This document shows, piece by piece, positions 7,815 through 14,718 of a stretch of 55,728 nt of DNA. A model generated the notes under the pieces. That model made no database searches, was not told the DNA's origin, and saw only the letters and a program-made list of their open reading frames with translations. The stretch covers positions 1 through 55,728 of the forward strand of contig NZ_SMLB01000040.1 of assembly GCF_004349105.1 (NCBI RefSeq). Reading direction: 5' to 3'. Both the position numbers and the translations under genes were made by a program. This DNA is from Jiangella aurantiaca (GTDB lineage: Bacteria > Actinomycetota > Actinomycetes > Jiangellales > Jiangellaceae). How positions within the stretch are numbered: the stretch's first letter is position 1; every line of letters begins with the position of its first letter.

Positions 7815-8215
7815 CCGGCGGCGACCCACAGGCCTGGAATCAGCACCGCACCGACGGCGACGTGCATCAGCGTCAGGTACACCCGGGTCTCCGCAGGCGC
7901 GTCCGCGGTCAGCGGGCCGCCGAGCGACAGCAGCAGGACCGCCAGCGCGATACCGGTCCACGTGCGGCGGGCGTCGCCGGTCCGCCGCCACAGCAGGATG
8001 AGCAGCCCCCAGCCCGCCAGCGACATGCCCAGCGCGGCGCCCAGGACGAGCGGCAGCCCGACGTCCATCGTCCAGCCGCCGGTGGTGACCTCGAGGTCGG
8101 CCCCGGCGATCGACGCGACGGCCCACGGCACGGCCGCCGCCACCGTCGCCCCCGCGACCGCCAGCGCGGCCCATCGCCGGTCCGGGGCGCCGGCCGTCGT
8201 CTCTTCCGTCGTCAT
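7736..8215 (-). CDS. DUF6069-like four-helix membrane protein
   Basis: 159 aa from the ATG at 8215, preceded by a strong AGGAGG. Four membrane helices: 'WAALAVAGATVAAAVPWAV', 'VLGAALGMSLAGWGLLILLW', 'TWTGIALAVLLLSLGG' and 'LTLMHVAVGAVLIPGLWVA'. The layout and the pairing with an ECF41 sigma gene suggest the DUF6069 family; this is a pattern-based call. The last 25 or so residues (Q-G-A-R-S-A-R-K... to the stop) are antisense to the methyltransferase remnant and do not look like family sequence. The original C-terminus was probably replaced at a deletion junction near 7815. Confidence 0.75.
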   Translation of the reverse strand: MTTEETTAGAPDRRWAALAVAGATVAAAVPWAVASIAGADLEVTTGGWTMDVGLPLVLGAALGMSLAGWGLLILLWRRTGDARRTWTGIALAVLLLSLGGPLTADAPAETRVYLTLMHVAVGAVLIPGLWVAAGQGARSARKTNSRPGRSGASRTSVTR

Positions 8216-8290
8216 GGTGTTCCTCCTGCTGTCACTCTGGTGGCGATGCCTGGACTGCAGTACGACGACGCAGCCGGTCTGGACGTCAGG

Positions 8291-8317
8291 CCTCACATAC
8301 CGGCGCGCTGTCTCGTC
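8291..8317 (+). promoter_or_regulatory. Candidate ECF41-type promoter of the second sigma gene
   Basis: CCTCACA (8291-8297), a 16-nt spacer and CGTC (8314-8317) match the ECF41 promoter pattern (TGTCACA / CGTC) in five of seven and four of four positions, with the same spacing as the SDR promoter. It points at the sigma gene at 8356, suggesting autoregulation. Confidence 0.45.
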
Positions 8318-8355
8318 GGATCAGGAAGGGACCCCGAGACCGAGGAGGTCGCACC

Positions 8356-9297
8356 ATGACCGAGCGATCCGGACCGGGCGCGGACCGGCTCGATCCCGGC
8401 CTCGCCGCGATCATGAGCGAACGGCGTCACCTGATCAACCTCGCGTACCGGATGCTCGGCTCGCTGGCCGACGCCGAGGACGTCGTCCAGGAGACGTACA
8501 CCCGCTGGTACGCGATGTCGCCGGAGCAGCAGGAGGCCATCGAGTCCCCCGGCGCATGGCTGACCAGGGTCGCGAGCCGGATCTGCCTGGACCTCCTGGG
8601 CTCGGCGCGAGCCCGGCGGGAACGCTACGTCGGCGAGTGGATCCCCGAGCCGGTGCCGGACCGGACGGAGTGGGTCGGCGGGCTCGCGCCGAGCGGCGCC
8701 GCGGGCGACCCGGCGGATCCCGCGGACCGCGTCACGCTCGACGAGTCGATCAGCATGGCCTTCCTGGTCGTCCTCGACTCGATGACGCCCGCCGAGCGGG
8801 TCGCGTTCGTCCTGCACGACGTCTTCCGCTACCCGTTCGCCGAGGTCGCCCATATCGTCGGCCGCACGCCCGCGGCCTGCCGCCAGCTGGCCTCATCCGC
8901 CCGCCGCCGGCTCCGCGCCGCCCAGGCGCCGGCGGCCCCGTCCGCCCGGCGCGCCGGCCTCGTCCGCGAGTTCAAGCAGGCATGGGAGGCCAAGGACATC
9001 GAGGCGCTCATCAGCCTGCTCGACCCGCAGGCGGTCGCGATCGCCGACGGAGGCGGCCGCGCCAGCGCCCTCGAGCCGCTCGAGGGCGGCGAGCCGATCG
9101 CACGCGCCCTGGTCGAGCTCGCGGCGAGAGCGCCCGATCTGGTGTTCCTGGAGCGGACGGTGAACGGCCAGCCCGGTCTCGTGCTCCAGCAGGACGGGGT
9201 CGTCGGGACGGTGCTGGCCTTCGACGTCGCCGGCGACCGGATCACCCGCGTCTGGGCGGTCCGGAACCCGGAGAAGCTCCGCCCCTGGACGACCTGA
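8356..9297 (+). CDS. ECF41-family RNA polymerase sigma factor (SigJ-like)
   Basis: 313 aa, starting at ATG 8356 behind GAGGAGG. Region 2 is 'LINLAYRMLGSLADAEDVVQETYTRWYAM'; region 4 is 'LDSMTPAERVAFVLHDVFRYPFAEVAHIVGRTPAACRQLASSARRRL'. The C-terminal SnoaL-like domain (about residues 205-313) contains the intact family motif 'IADGGGRAS' and ends near 'RNPEKLRPW', as in SigJ-type proteins. M. tuberculosis SigJ is linked to peroxide resistance; a similar role here is only an inference. It is divergent from the DUF6069 gene, which is the obvious candidate target, and its own upstream region has an ECF41-like promoter. A strong hairpin terminator follows the stop. Confidence 0.93.
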   Translation: MTERSGPGADRLDPGLAAIMSERRHLINLAYRMLGSLADAEDVVQETYTRWYAMSPEQQEAIESPGAWLTRVASRICLDLLGSARARRERYVGEWIPEPVPDRTEWVGGLAPSGAAGDPADPADRVTLDESISMAFLVVLDSMTPAERVAFVLHDVFRYPFAEVAHIVGRTPAACRQLASSARRRLRAAQAPAAPSARRAGLVREFKQAWEAKDIEALISLLDPQAVAIADGGGRASALEPLEGGEPIARALVELAARAPDLVFLERTVNGQPGLVLQQDGVVGTVLAFDVAGDRITRVWAVRNPEKLRPWTT

Positions 9298-9313
9298 CAC
9301 CGTCCCCTTCCAT

Positions 9314-9349
9314 GTCGCCCTCCGTGACGGACCGGCCACGGAGGGCGAC
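9314..9349 (+). terminator. Hairpin terminator after the ECF41 gene
   Basis: A perfect 13-bp stem, GTCGCCCTCCGTG (9314-9326) with CACGGAGGGCGAC (9337-9349), and a 10-nt loop start 17 nt after the sigma stop. There is no U-tract, as is common in high-GC actinobacteria. It separates the sigma gene from the SOS-box gene. Confidence 0.75.
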
Positions 9350-9364
9350 GAACTACCGATCATG

Positions 9365-9378
9365 CGAACACTTGTTCG
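9365..9378. promoter_or_regulatory. LexA-type SOS box
   Basis: CGAACACTTGTTCG has 6-bp inverted arms (CGAACA / TGTTCG). It matches the actinobacterial LexA consensus CGAAC-N4-GTTCG. It directly abuts a GATACT -10 box (9378-9383), so LexA would block polymerase. The start codon of the downstream gene (9390) coincides with the expected transcription start, making this a leaderless SOS promoter. Confidence 0.7.
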
Positions 9379-9389
9379 ATACTAGCGAC

Positions 9390-9818
9390 ATGACGTCTGC
9401 TCGTTGGCTGGAAGATCCTCCGCTCGACCTCCTCGAGATCGACCCAGGGCGGCTGGAGATCAAGCTCCGGGCCTACGCCGAGCCGTCCGGTCTCTACACC
9501 GCCGTGCCCATCGTCATGGGCGACCGGTCGAGCCGGCGGGTGCAGGGGCGGCTGGTCGCCTGGGGACGGCGACGAGGTGAGTACCGGTGGCGCTACCTGC
9601 TGGTCGTCTGGCCCGACCGCCAGGCCGACGCGCAGGGCCGGCTGGCCTGGCGCTGGCGCTCCGGCTGGTGCGTGTTCGACCCGCGCCGGGTCCGGCCGGC
9701 GCACCGGTCCGAGGTGGTGCACGGCGGCGCGACGGACGCCGCGGACCTTTCCGCCGCCATCCGCCGCGCCCTGCCGGCCGGCCTCGAGCTGGCGCCACCG
9801 CCGGAGGCATACCACTGA
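9390..9818 (+). CDS. Hypothetical protein under a LexA-type box
   Basis: 142 aa from ATG 9390 (MTSARWLEDPPLDLLEIDPG...). I do not recognise a family. The protein is compact, soluble and rich in Arg and Trp, with a likely mixed beta core ('VQGRLVAWGRRRGEYRWRYL', then 'LVVWPD', 'WRWRSGWCVFDP') and a C-terminal helix ('AADLSAAIRRALPA'). The basic aromatic strands could suit nucleic-acid binding, but that is speculation. The regulatory context is the main clue: the LexA-type box overlaps its promoter, so it should be induced by DNA damage. The long frame extending upstream to 7962 is spurious, being antisense and out of frame with the ECF41 gene. Confidence 0.75.
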   Translation: MTSARWLEDPPLDLLEIDPGRLEIKLRAYAEPSGLYTAVPIVMGDRSSRRVQGRLVAWGRRRGEYRWRYLLVVWPDRQADAQGRLAWRWRSGWCVFDPRRVRPAHRSEVVHGGATDAADLSAAIRRALPAGLELAPPPEAYH

Positions 9819-9849
9819 CCACGCCGGGCGAGCCGGGCCGCGCCGGGCG

Positions 9850-10386
9850 TCAGGCCGGGACGTAGGTGAGCGTCACGACACCGGTCGCGCTCCGCTCCAC
9901 CGCCGCCAGGTCCAGGTGGTGCGGCGCGGAGCCCGGCCGGAACAGCGGCTCGCCGCTGCCGTGCAGCATCGGGAAGACCGACACAGCCAGCTCGTCCACC
10001 AGTCCGTGGTCGAGCAGCGTGCGCGCCAACCGGCCGAAGCCGTAGACGACCAGGTCGCCGTCGCCCTGCTGCTTGAGCTCGGCGACCGCGCCGACCGGGT
10101 CGTCACCGACGACAACCGAGTTCGTCCATGTCGTGGTCGTGAGCGTCGACGAGAACACGTACTTGCGGATCTCGTTGACGCGGTCCGGGTACGGCCCGGT
10201 CTCATTCGGCCACGACTGCACGAAGTACTCGTACGTGGTGCGGCCCATCAGCATCGCGTCGCTGCGTTGCAGCTGTGCCAGCGACTTCTCGCCGGCCTCG
10301 GCGTCGAAGTACGGGAACGCCCACGACCGCGGGTTGCCGTGCACGCCGTCGAGTGTGACCAGGCAACCGACTCTGAGCTTGCGCAT
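9850..10386 (-). CDS. RibD-C / dihydrofolate-reductase-like family protein
   Basis: 178 aa. It starts MRKLRVGCLVTLDGVHGNPR, with 'AMLMGRTTYEYFVQSWP' (the MGRxTYE motif), 'KYVFSSTL', 'DLVVYGFGRLARTLLDHGLVDELAVSVFPMLHGSGEPLF' and a final beta strand. This is the RibD C-terminal fold, found in many actinobacterial stand-alone 'dihydrofolate reductase family' proteins that bind NADPH. The in vivo substrate is usually unknown, and true folate reduction is unlikely. It is divergent from an ECF sigma gene, a frequent pairing, and is therefore its likely target. The start is ATG 10386, with AGGA upstream. Confidence 0.9.
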   Translation of the reverse strand: MRKLRVGCLVTLDGVHGNPRSWAFPYFDAEAGEKSLAQLQRSDAMLMGRTTYEYFVQSWPNETGPYPDRVNEIRKYVFSSTLTTTTWTNSVVVGDDPVGAVAELKQQGDGDLVVYGFGRLARTLLDHGLVDELAVSVFPMLHGSGEPLFRPGSAPHHLDLAAVERSATGVVTLTYVPA

Positions 10387-10520
10387 CGTTCCTCCATCAT
10401 CGTGTCTGAGCAGTGCCGTCTCTATCGACCGGCTCGTCGACCGGGAGGAATCGCGATTCCTTTCCGGGCCGGCGCCGGTCTGTACGAGGTGGAGCGCGGC
10501 ACGATGTTGCGAGGAGGACC

Positions 10521-11468
10521 ATGCGAGGCGGAGACGAGTTCATGGGGCGAGCCGAGGGTTATCGGCGGGAGCTGCTCGCGCACTGCTACCGCATGATGGG
10601 CTCCCTCGACGACGCCGAGGACCTGGTGCAGGAGACGTACCTACGCGCCTGGCGGTCGTACGACGGGTTCGAGGAGCGGTCGTCGCTGCGCACCTGGCTG
10701 TACCGCATCGCGACGAACGCCTGCCTGAACGCGCTGCAGCGCAGCGACCGGCGGGCGGTCCCCGTCGGGCTGGGCACCGGACCGGGCGGCGGGCCGGAGA
10801 GCCCGGCCGCAGGGGTGGGCTGGCTGCAGCCGCTGCCCGACGAATTGGTCACGCCGGAGTCCGCCGACCCCGCCGCCGTCGCCGTCGTACGTGACGGGGT
10901 CCGGCTCGCGCTGATCGTGGGACTGCAGCACCTGACGCCGGGGCAGCGGGCCGTCCTGATCCTGCGCGACGTGCTGGCTTGGCCGGCGGCGGAGGTCGCG
11001 ACGGCGCTGGACCTCGAGGTCGGCGCGGTGAAGAGCCTGCTGCAGCGGGCCCGGGCGCGACTGCGCGAGGTGACGCCGTCGATGGACGATGTGCTCGAAC
11101 CCGACCACCCGCGGGCCCAGGAGCTGCTGGAGCGGTACATGACGGCGTTCGAGACGGCCGACGCCCGCGCGTTCGAGGAGGCGCTGCGGGCCGACGCCGT
11201 CCTCGAGATGCCGGCCGCGGCGATGTGGTTCGCTGGAAAGGTCGCCTGCGTGGAGTACCTGATGAGCGAGGTCGTCGGTGCGCCGGGCGATTGGCGCAAG
11301 CTGCCGACGGTGGCGAACGGCCAGCCGGCGTTCGGCGCGTACCACCGCGACGGCTCGGCGTTCGGGCTCGCGGTGCTGACGGCGACGCCTGCGGGGATCG
11401 CGCGCGTCACCGTCTTCGCCGGTGCTGACCTGCTGCCGCGGTTCGGCCTGCCGGCGTCGCTCGCGTGA
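10521..11468 (+). CDS. ECF sigma factor with SnoaL-like C-terminal domain (SigX5/SigG type)
   Basis: 315 aa using ATG 10521; an in-frame ATG at 10542 is an alternative, since the GAGGAGG is only 3 nt from the first one. Region 2: 'RRELLAHCYRMMGSLDDAEDLVQETYLRAWRSYDGFEERSSLRTWLYRIATNACLNAL'. Region 4: 'LQHLTPGQRAVLILRDVLAWPAAEVATALDLEVGAVKSLLQRARARL'. A NTF2/SnoaL-like domain follows from about residue 200 ('RYMTAFETADARAFEEALRADAVLEMPA'). The 'HCYRMxGS' and 'PxxxMWFxG' patterns place it with the SigX5/SigG-like (TIGR02960-type) group rather than ECF41. No anti-sigma gene is adjacent. The divergent DHFR-like gene is its probable target. Confidence 0.9.
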   Translation: MRGGDEFMGRAEGYRRELLAHCYRMMGSLDDAEDLVQETYLRAWRSYDGFEERSSLRTWLYRIATNACLNALQRSDRRAVPVGLGTGPGGGPESPAAGVGWLQPLPDELVTPESADPAAVAVVRDGVRLALIVGLQHLTPGQRAVLILRDVLAWPAAEVATALDLEVGAVKSLLQRARARLREVTPSMDDVLEPDHPRAQELLERYMTAFETADARAFEEALRADAVLEMPAAAMWFAGKVACVEYLMSEVVGAPGDWRKLPTVANGQPAFGAYHRDGSAFGLAVLTATPAGIARVTVFAGADLLPRFGLPASLA

Positions 11469-11493
11469 CGCCGGCCGGCCGCTGACCCCGTCG

Positions 11494-12399
11494 TCACCCG
11501 ATGAACTCCTTCGCGAACCGCCGGATCGCCTCCGGGTCGGTCGCCTCGTGGAAGCCGACGATGAGCTGCTGGACGCCGGCCTCCTCGTAGGCCGCGATGC
11601 GGTTCCCGACCGTTTCGGCGGTCCCGTACAGCAGGTAGTCCGCGAAGTCGCCCGGGTAGAACGCGCCCATCGCCGGCGAGAGCGCGGCCTGCGCCTCCTC
11701 ATCGGAGCCGGCGATGAGGCAGGCCGTGGTGGCGGTGCGCAGGATGGTGTCGTAGTCGCGCTTCGCCGTCTCGCAGTGCTCGCGCAGGATCGCGAACTTC
11801 CGCGCCGCCTCGGCCGGCGAGACCATGACGTTGCAGGCGTCGGCGTACTCCGCGACGATCTTGAGCGTCACTCGTTCGCCGCCGCCGGCGATCATCAGCG
11901 GGATCGTCGGCTGCTGGACGCCGCGCGGGAACGTCGTCGGGTGCTCCCACATTCTTCTGATGGTCCGCACCCCGTCGCGCAGCGCTCGCAGCCGGCCGGG
12001 TGCGTCGCCGAACTCGTATCCGAACGCCTCGTAGTCTGGCTGGTACCAGCCGGCGCCCATGCCGAGCGTCAGCCGCCCGCCCGACAGCACGTCCACCGTC
12101 GACGCGATCTTCGCCTGCAGCGCGGGGTTGCGGTAACTGTTGGAGCTGACCAGCGGCCCGATCCGGATCCGGTCGGTGTGCCGAGCCAGCGCCGCCAGCA
12201 TCGACCACGACTCGAACGCGTACCCCTGCGACGGTGGGATCGTCTGCAGGTGGTCCGGGAGCCATGCCGCCGCGAAGCCGCACTCCTCCGCCGTCCGGGC
12301 GAGCTCGAGGACCCGCTCCGCAGCCTCGACCGGGTCGCCGTCCGCACCCAGCTCGCCGCCGAACCCGACCGGCAGGAAGATGCCGAATTCCAGGGACAT
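11494..12399 (-). CDS. LLM-class F420-dependent oxidoreductase
   Basis: 301 aa from the ATG at 12399, a luciferase-like TIM barrel. Motifs: 'FGIFLPVGF' at the first strand, 'CGFAAAWLPDHLQTIP', 'IRIGPLVSSNSYRNPALQAKIASTVDVLSGGRLTLGMGAGW' (cofactor and phosphate region), 'PLMIAGGGERVTLKIVAEYADACNV' and 'VGNRIAAYEEAGVQQLIVGF'. These are the hallmarks of actinobacterial F420-dependent LLM enzymes of the TIGR03560/TIGR03619-like groups. It would use coenzyme F420 as hydride carrier on an unknown substrate. The frame extends upstream to 12720, but the extension antisenses a small gene's terminator region and lacks similarity to the family. Confidence 0.9.
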   Translation of the reverse strand: MSLEFGIFLPVGFGGELGADGDPVEAAERVLELARTAEECGFAAAWLPDHLQTIPPSQGYAFESWSMLAALARHTDRIRIGPLVSSNSYRNPALQAKIASTVDVLSGGRLTLGMGAGWYQPDYEAFGYEFGDAPGRLRALRDGVRTIRRMWEHPTTFPRGVQQPTIPLMIAGGGERVTLKIVAEYADACNVMVSPAEAARKFAILREHCETAKRDYDTILRTATTACLIAGSDEEAQAALSPAMGAFYPGDFADYLLYGTAETVGNRIAAYEEAGVQQLIVGFHEATDPEAIRRFAKEFIG

Positions 12400-12539
12400 G
12401 CCGATTCCTTCCGTCCGCGCCGCTGTGTTGCGGTCGCTGATCGGACAGACCGGCGAGGTGTTCCGGAGGAATCGGCCCGGCCTCAGATGCACGAAGGGGC
12501 CGGCCTGGGCCGACCCCGTTCGCTCCCTGCGGTTCGGCC

Positions 12540-12692
12540 TCAGCCGAACTGGTGCAGGGCAGCACCCAGAATCGAGGAGATCACCACGCCCAACGGCCAC
12601 AGATCCCTCAGGATCTGGCCGATGACCTCGGTGTACTGACGCAGCTTTCGTAGCCTGCTCAGCAGCGTTCCTCGCCTGTTGTCGTGGTTCAC
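12540..12692 (-). CDS. 50-aa single-span membrane peptide with a structured start site
   Basis: The GTG at 12692 is preceded by GGAGG at 7-nt spacing. The product begins MNHDNRRGTLLSRLRKLRQY and continues through a basic amphipathic segment to one hydrophobic span ('LWPLGVVISSILGAALHQFG'). Small basic peptides with one C-terminal transmembrane helix include type I toxins, phage holin-like proteins and small regulators; none is recognisable by sequence. A 7-bp inverted repeat flanks the ribosome binding site and contains the start codon. A TTGACG -35 (12829-12824) and a weak -10 (about 12805-12800) would give a leader of roughly 100 nt. The surrounding base composition is less GC-rich than neighbouring genes. 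Confidence 0.65.
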   Translation of the reverse strand: MNHDNRRGTLLSRLRKLRQYTEVIGQILRDLWPLGVVISSILGAALHQFG

Positions 12693-12710
12693 TTGGATTC
12701 CTCCCAAGTG
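12690..12710 (-). promoter_or_regulatory. Translation-control hairpin at the start of the 50-aa gene
   Basis: On the transcript the arms CACTTGG and CCAAGTG (7 bp, perfect) close a loop GAGGAAT. The ribosome binding site would sit in the loop, and the GTG start codon is the last triplet of the 3' arm. Folding would hide the start codon. A protein, small RNA or temperature change that opens this hairpin would turn on translation. Confidence 0.6.
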
Positions 12711-13016
12711 CTGAGGGCACCGGTGAACCGCTCTAACAGCCCGCCCGGTAGCCCATCTCTGGACTACGCCGGGCGGATTCCCGATGTAGTTAGCCGACCA
12801 GAATGACAGGGAGACAGTCGCCACGTCAACTGCTAGCCTTGTACACGGCCAGGGGAGGTGCTCTAACACCGACGATCCCGGCTAGGCCCCGGTGCGTGCT
12901 GTCGTGGTTCCGCGCCGGGGCTTCTTGCGTCGTGGCTGTCGCTGTTGGAATGCCGCCGCAGCGAGACCGGTTGCCCCTAGCGAAGGCACCGTCCGTTGAA
13001 GGGATGCGACAACCCG
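12711..13016. other. Intergenic leader region with hairpins and divergent promoter elements
   Basis: No conventional gene is visible. The stretch holds a stem in the leader of the 50-aa gene (CCGCCCGG 12741-12748 with CCGGGCGG 12769-12776), its TTGACG box, and on the plus strand an extended -10 TGcTAGCCT (12831-12839). A second hairpin follows on the plus strand, GCCCCGG 12886-12892 with CCGGGGC 12915-12921, then TTCTT. The plus-strand part could be a short untranslated RNA of about 80 nt or simply the leader of the quinone reductase gene. Confidence 0.4.
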
Positions 13017-14045
13017 ATGAAGGCGATCGTGCACGACGAGTCCGGCCCCGCCGACGTTCTCCGGCTCACCGAGCGGCCTGTTCCTGATCCCGGTCCCGGC
13101 GAGGTGCGGGTGCGCGTCGTCGTCTCGGGGGTGAACCCGACCGACTGGAAGTTGCGCAGCGGCGGCTACGGCGCCCTCTCGGGAACCGAGGCTGTGCCGA
13201 ACCAGGACGGGTCAGGCGTGATCGCGGCGGTCGGCGACGGGGTCGGCGGACTGGCCGTGGGCGATCGCGTGTGGGTGACGCTGGCGGCGTACCAGCGTCC
13301 GGACAACGGGACGGCACAGGAGTTCATCGTCGTGCCGGTGGAACAGGCGTTCCCGCTGCCCGACGGCGCCGGCTTCGACCTGGGCGCGGCGGTGGGCATT
13401 CCGGCGATCACGGCGCACCGGGCGCTGACGGTCGCCGAGGACGGGCCGGCGCGGCTGAGCCCCGGCGCGCTCGACGGCCGTGTGGTGCTCGTGGCAGGCG
13501 GTGCGGGCGCCGTCGGCAATGCCGCGATCCAGCTCGCCCGCTGGGCCGGCGCGACCGTGATCGCGACGGTCAGCTCGGACGCGAAGGGCGCGCTGGCCAC
13601 GTCCGCCGGCGCCCACCACGTCGTGCAGTACGGCGGCGGGGCCGACGTCGCGGCCGCCGTCCGCTCGATCGCTCCCGACGGCGTCGACCTCGTCGTCGAG
13701 GTGGCCGCGGGCGCCAACGCCGCGACCGACACCGCCGTCCTGAAACCGCGCGGCACGGTCTCGATCTACGCCAACAACGGCGACCAGCCGTTCAACGTCA
13801 ACGTGCGCGAGTACATGGGCCTGAATGCGCGGCTGCAGTTCGTACTGCTGTACACGGTCGGCTGGGATAAGCTCCGCGCCGCCGGCGACGACGTCAACGC
13901 CGCGATCGCCGCCGGCGCGCTCCGCATCGGCGACGACGCCGGCCTCCCGCTGCACCGCTTCGCGCTGGAGCAGACCGCCGACGCCCACCGCGCCGTCGAG
14001 GACGGCGCCACCGGCAAGGTCCTCATCACCGTCGCCGACGCCTGA
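13017..14045 (+). CDS. Zinc-independent MDR-family NADPH:quinone reductase
   Basis: 342 aa from ATG 13017 (MKAIVHDESGPADVLRLTER), the usual opening of quinone-oxidoreductase-type medium-chain dehydrogenases. A TTG at 12996 would add seven residues. The GroES-like domain has 'GEVRVRVVVSGVNPTDWKLRSG' and 'GDGVGGLAVGDRVWV'. The Rossmann domain has 'VLVAGGAGAVGNAAIQLARWAGATVIAT' (AxxGxxG near residue 160). The catalytic zinc ligands of alcohol dehydrogenases are absent, as in the QOR subfamily. It would reduce quinones or reactive enones with NADPH. The C-terminus 'FALEQTADAHRAVEDGATGKVLI' is complete. Confidence 0.9.
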   Translation: MKAIVHDESGPADVLRLTERPVPDPGPGEVRVRVVVSGVNPTDWKLRSGGYGALSGTEAVPNQDGSGVIAAVGDGVGGLAVGDRVWVTLAAYQRPDNGTAQEFIVVPVEQAFPLPDGAGFDLGAAVGIPAITAHRALTVAEDGPARLSPGALDGRVVLVAGGAGAVGNAAIQLARWAGATVIATVSSDAKGALATSAGAHHVVQYGGGADVAAAVRSIAPDGVDLVVEVAAGANAATDTAVLKPRGTVSIYANNGDQPFNVNVREYMGLNARLQFVLLYTVGWDKLRAAGDDVNAAIAAGALRIGDDAGLPLHRFALEQTADAHRAVEDGATGKVLITVADA

Positions 14046-14051
14046 GCCGGC

Positions 14052-14071
14052 ACGCGGCCTGCGCGCCGCGT
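14052..14071. terminator. Short hairpin between convergent genes
   Basis: ACGCGGC (14052-14058) pairs with GCCGCGT (14065-14071) around a 6-nt loop, 7 nt after the quinone reductase stop and touching the stop of the convergent gene. No U-tract; a modest terminator candidate for both strands. Confidence 0.4.
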
Positions 14072-14325
14072 CAGCTCCTGGGCCGCTGGCACAACGCCCG
14101 GTGCAGGCGGATGTCCTGCTGGATCTGGCGAGGCACCGGCCAGCACCGGCGTTCCAGTTCGTCCGCGTATGCCTCCAGAGCACGCAGGCTCTCCCGGCGA
14201 GCGGCGGCCCGCGCACCCGGGTCGTTCACCTTCTGCGCCGACTGTCTGCGTTGTTCCGCCCGCGCAGTGAGAATGTCCGCGAACAGGGCGCCCAGCGGAT
14301 GCGGAAGGACGTTGGGCGCGGTCAC
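14071..14325 (-). CDS. Small hypothetical protein, operon with upstream gene
   Basis: 84 aa, start ATG 14325 overlapping the stop of the upstream gene by 4 nt (ATGA), which supports the start and the coupling. The protein (MTAPNVLPHPLGALFADILT...) is highly charged and largely helical: 'ARAEQRRQSAQKVND' and 'RESLRALEAYADELERR' suggest two coiled or amphipathic helices. I recognise no family. It is probably a soluble partner of the product encoded just upstream. Confidence 0.6.
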   Translation of the reverse strand: MTAPNVLPHPLGALFADILTARAEQRRQSAQKVNDPGARAAARRESLRALEAYADELERRCWPVPRQIQQDIRLHRALCQRPRS

Positions 14326-14675
14326 GGCGGTCCACTCGCCGACGCGATGGCTGCCAGGATCTGGTTGGCGTCGATCGCCGGCCCGACGACGAGCCGCAGC
14401 ACGGCATGCCGGATCTCGACCGTCTCGACGAACCGTGCGTGGCCGCCCGGCATGGGCTCGAAGTGGCCCGCCTCCGACAGCACGACGATGATCGGATCGT
14501 CAGGAGCCAACTGCTCCGCACGCTGCGCCGCATCCAGCAGCGTCATGCCAACGCGAGCCGTGTCCGCCGAGTCGAGGGCGTCGGCGGAGAAGGAGAACGC
14601 ACCTGCCCAGCGGCGGAGGAAGATCGCCAACGCCAGTGCGCGCGAGTCGGGCTTACGCGTCAACATCGACGACAC
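14322..14675 (-). CDS. Hypothetical protein
   Basis: 117 aa from the start at 14675. Readable features are 'MTLLDAAQRAEQLAPDDPIIVVLSEAGHFEP' and 'RFVETVEIRHAVLRLVVGPAIDANQILAAIASA', giving alternating strand/helix character compatible with a small alpha-beta protein resembling ANTAR- or STAS-associated stand-alone domains. No catalytic motif is evident. It sits between a DUF5994-like gene (43 nt away) and the 84-aa gene (4-nt overlap), so the three probably form one transcription unit. Function unknown. Confidence 0.6.
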   Translation of the reverse strand: MSSMLTRKPDSRALALAIFLRRWAGAFSFSADALDSADTARVGMTLLDAAQRAEQLAPDDPIIVVLSEAGHFEPMPGGHARFVETVEIRHAVLRLVVGPAIDANQILAAIASASGPP

Positions 14676-14718
14676 AGTCGTGGCCGGCCTGCTCCGGCGG
14701 ACGTCGGTCCCCTGCGGC

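Noticed and set aside
7962-9389. Long plus-strand frame upstream of the SOS-box gene
   Set aside because: It is a shadow of the ECF41 gene in another frame and has an Arg/Gly/Pro-rich composition; the SOS box and -10 element place the real start at 9390.
12853-12861. Minimal GTG-CTC-TAA ORF after GGGGAGG
   Set aside because: A start-stop element could regulate translation, but nothing downstream in the region supports it and the match may be chance.
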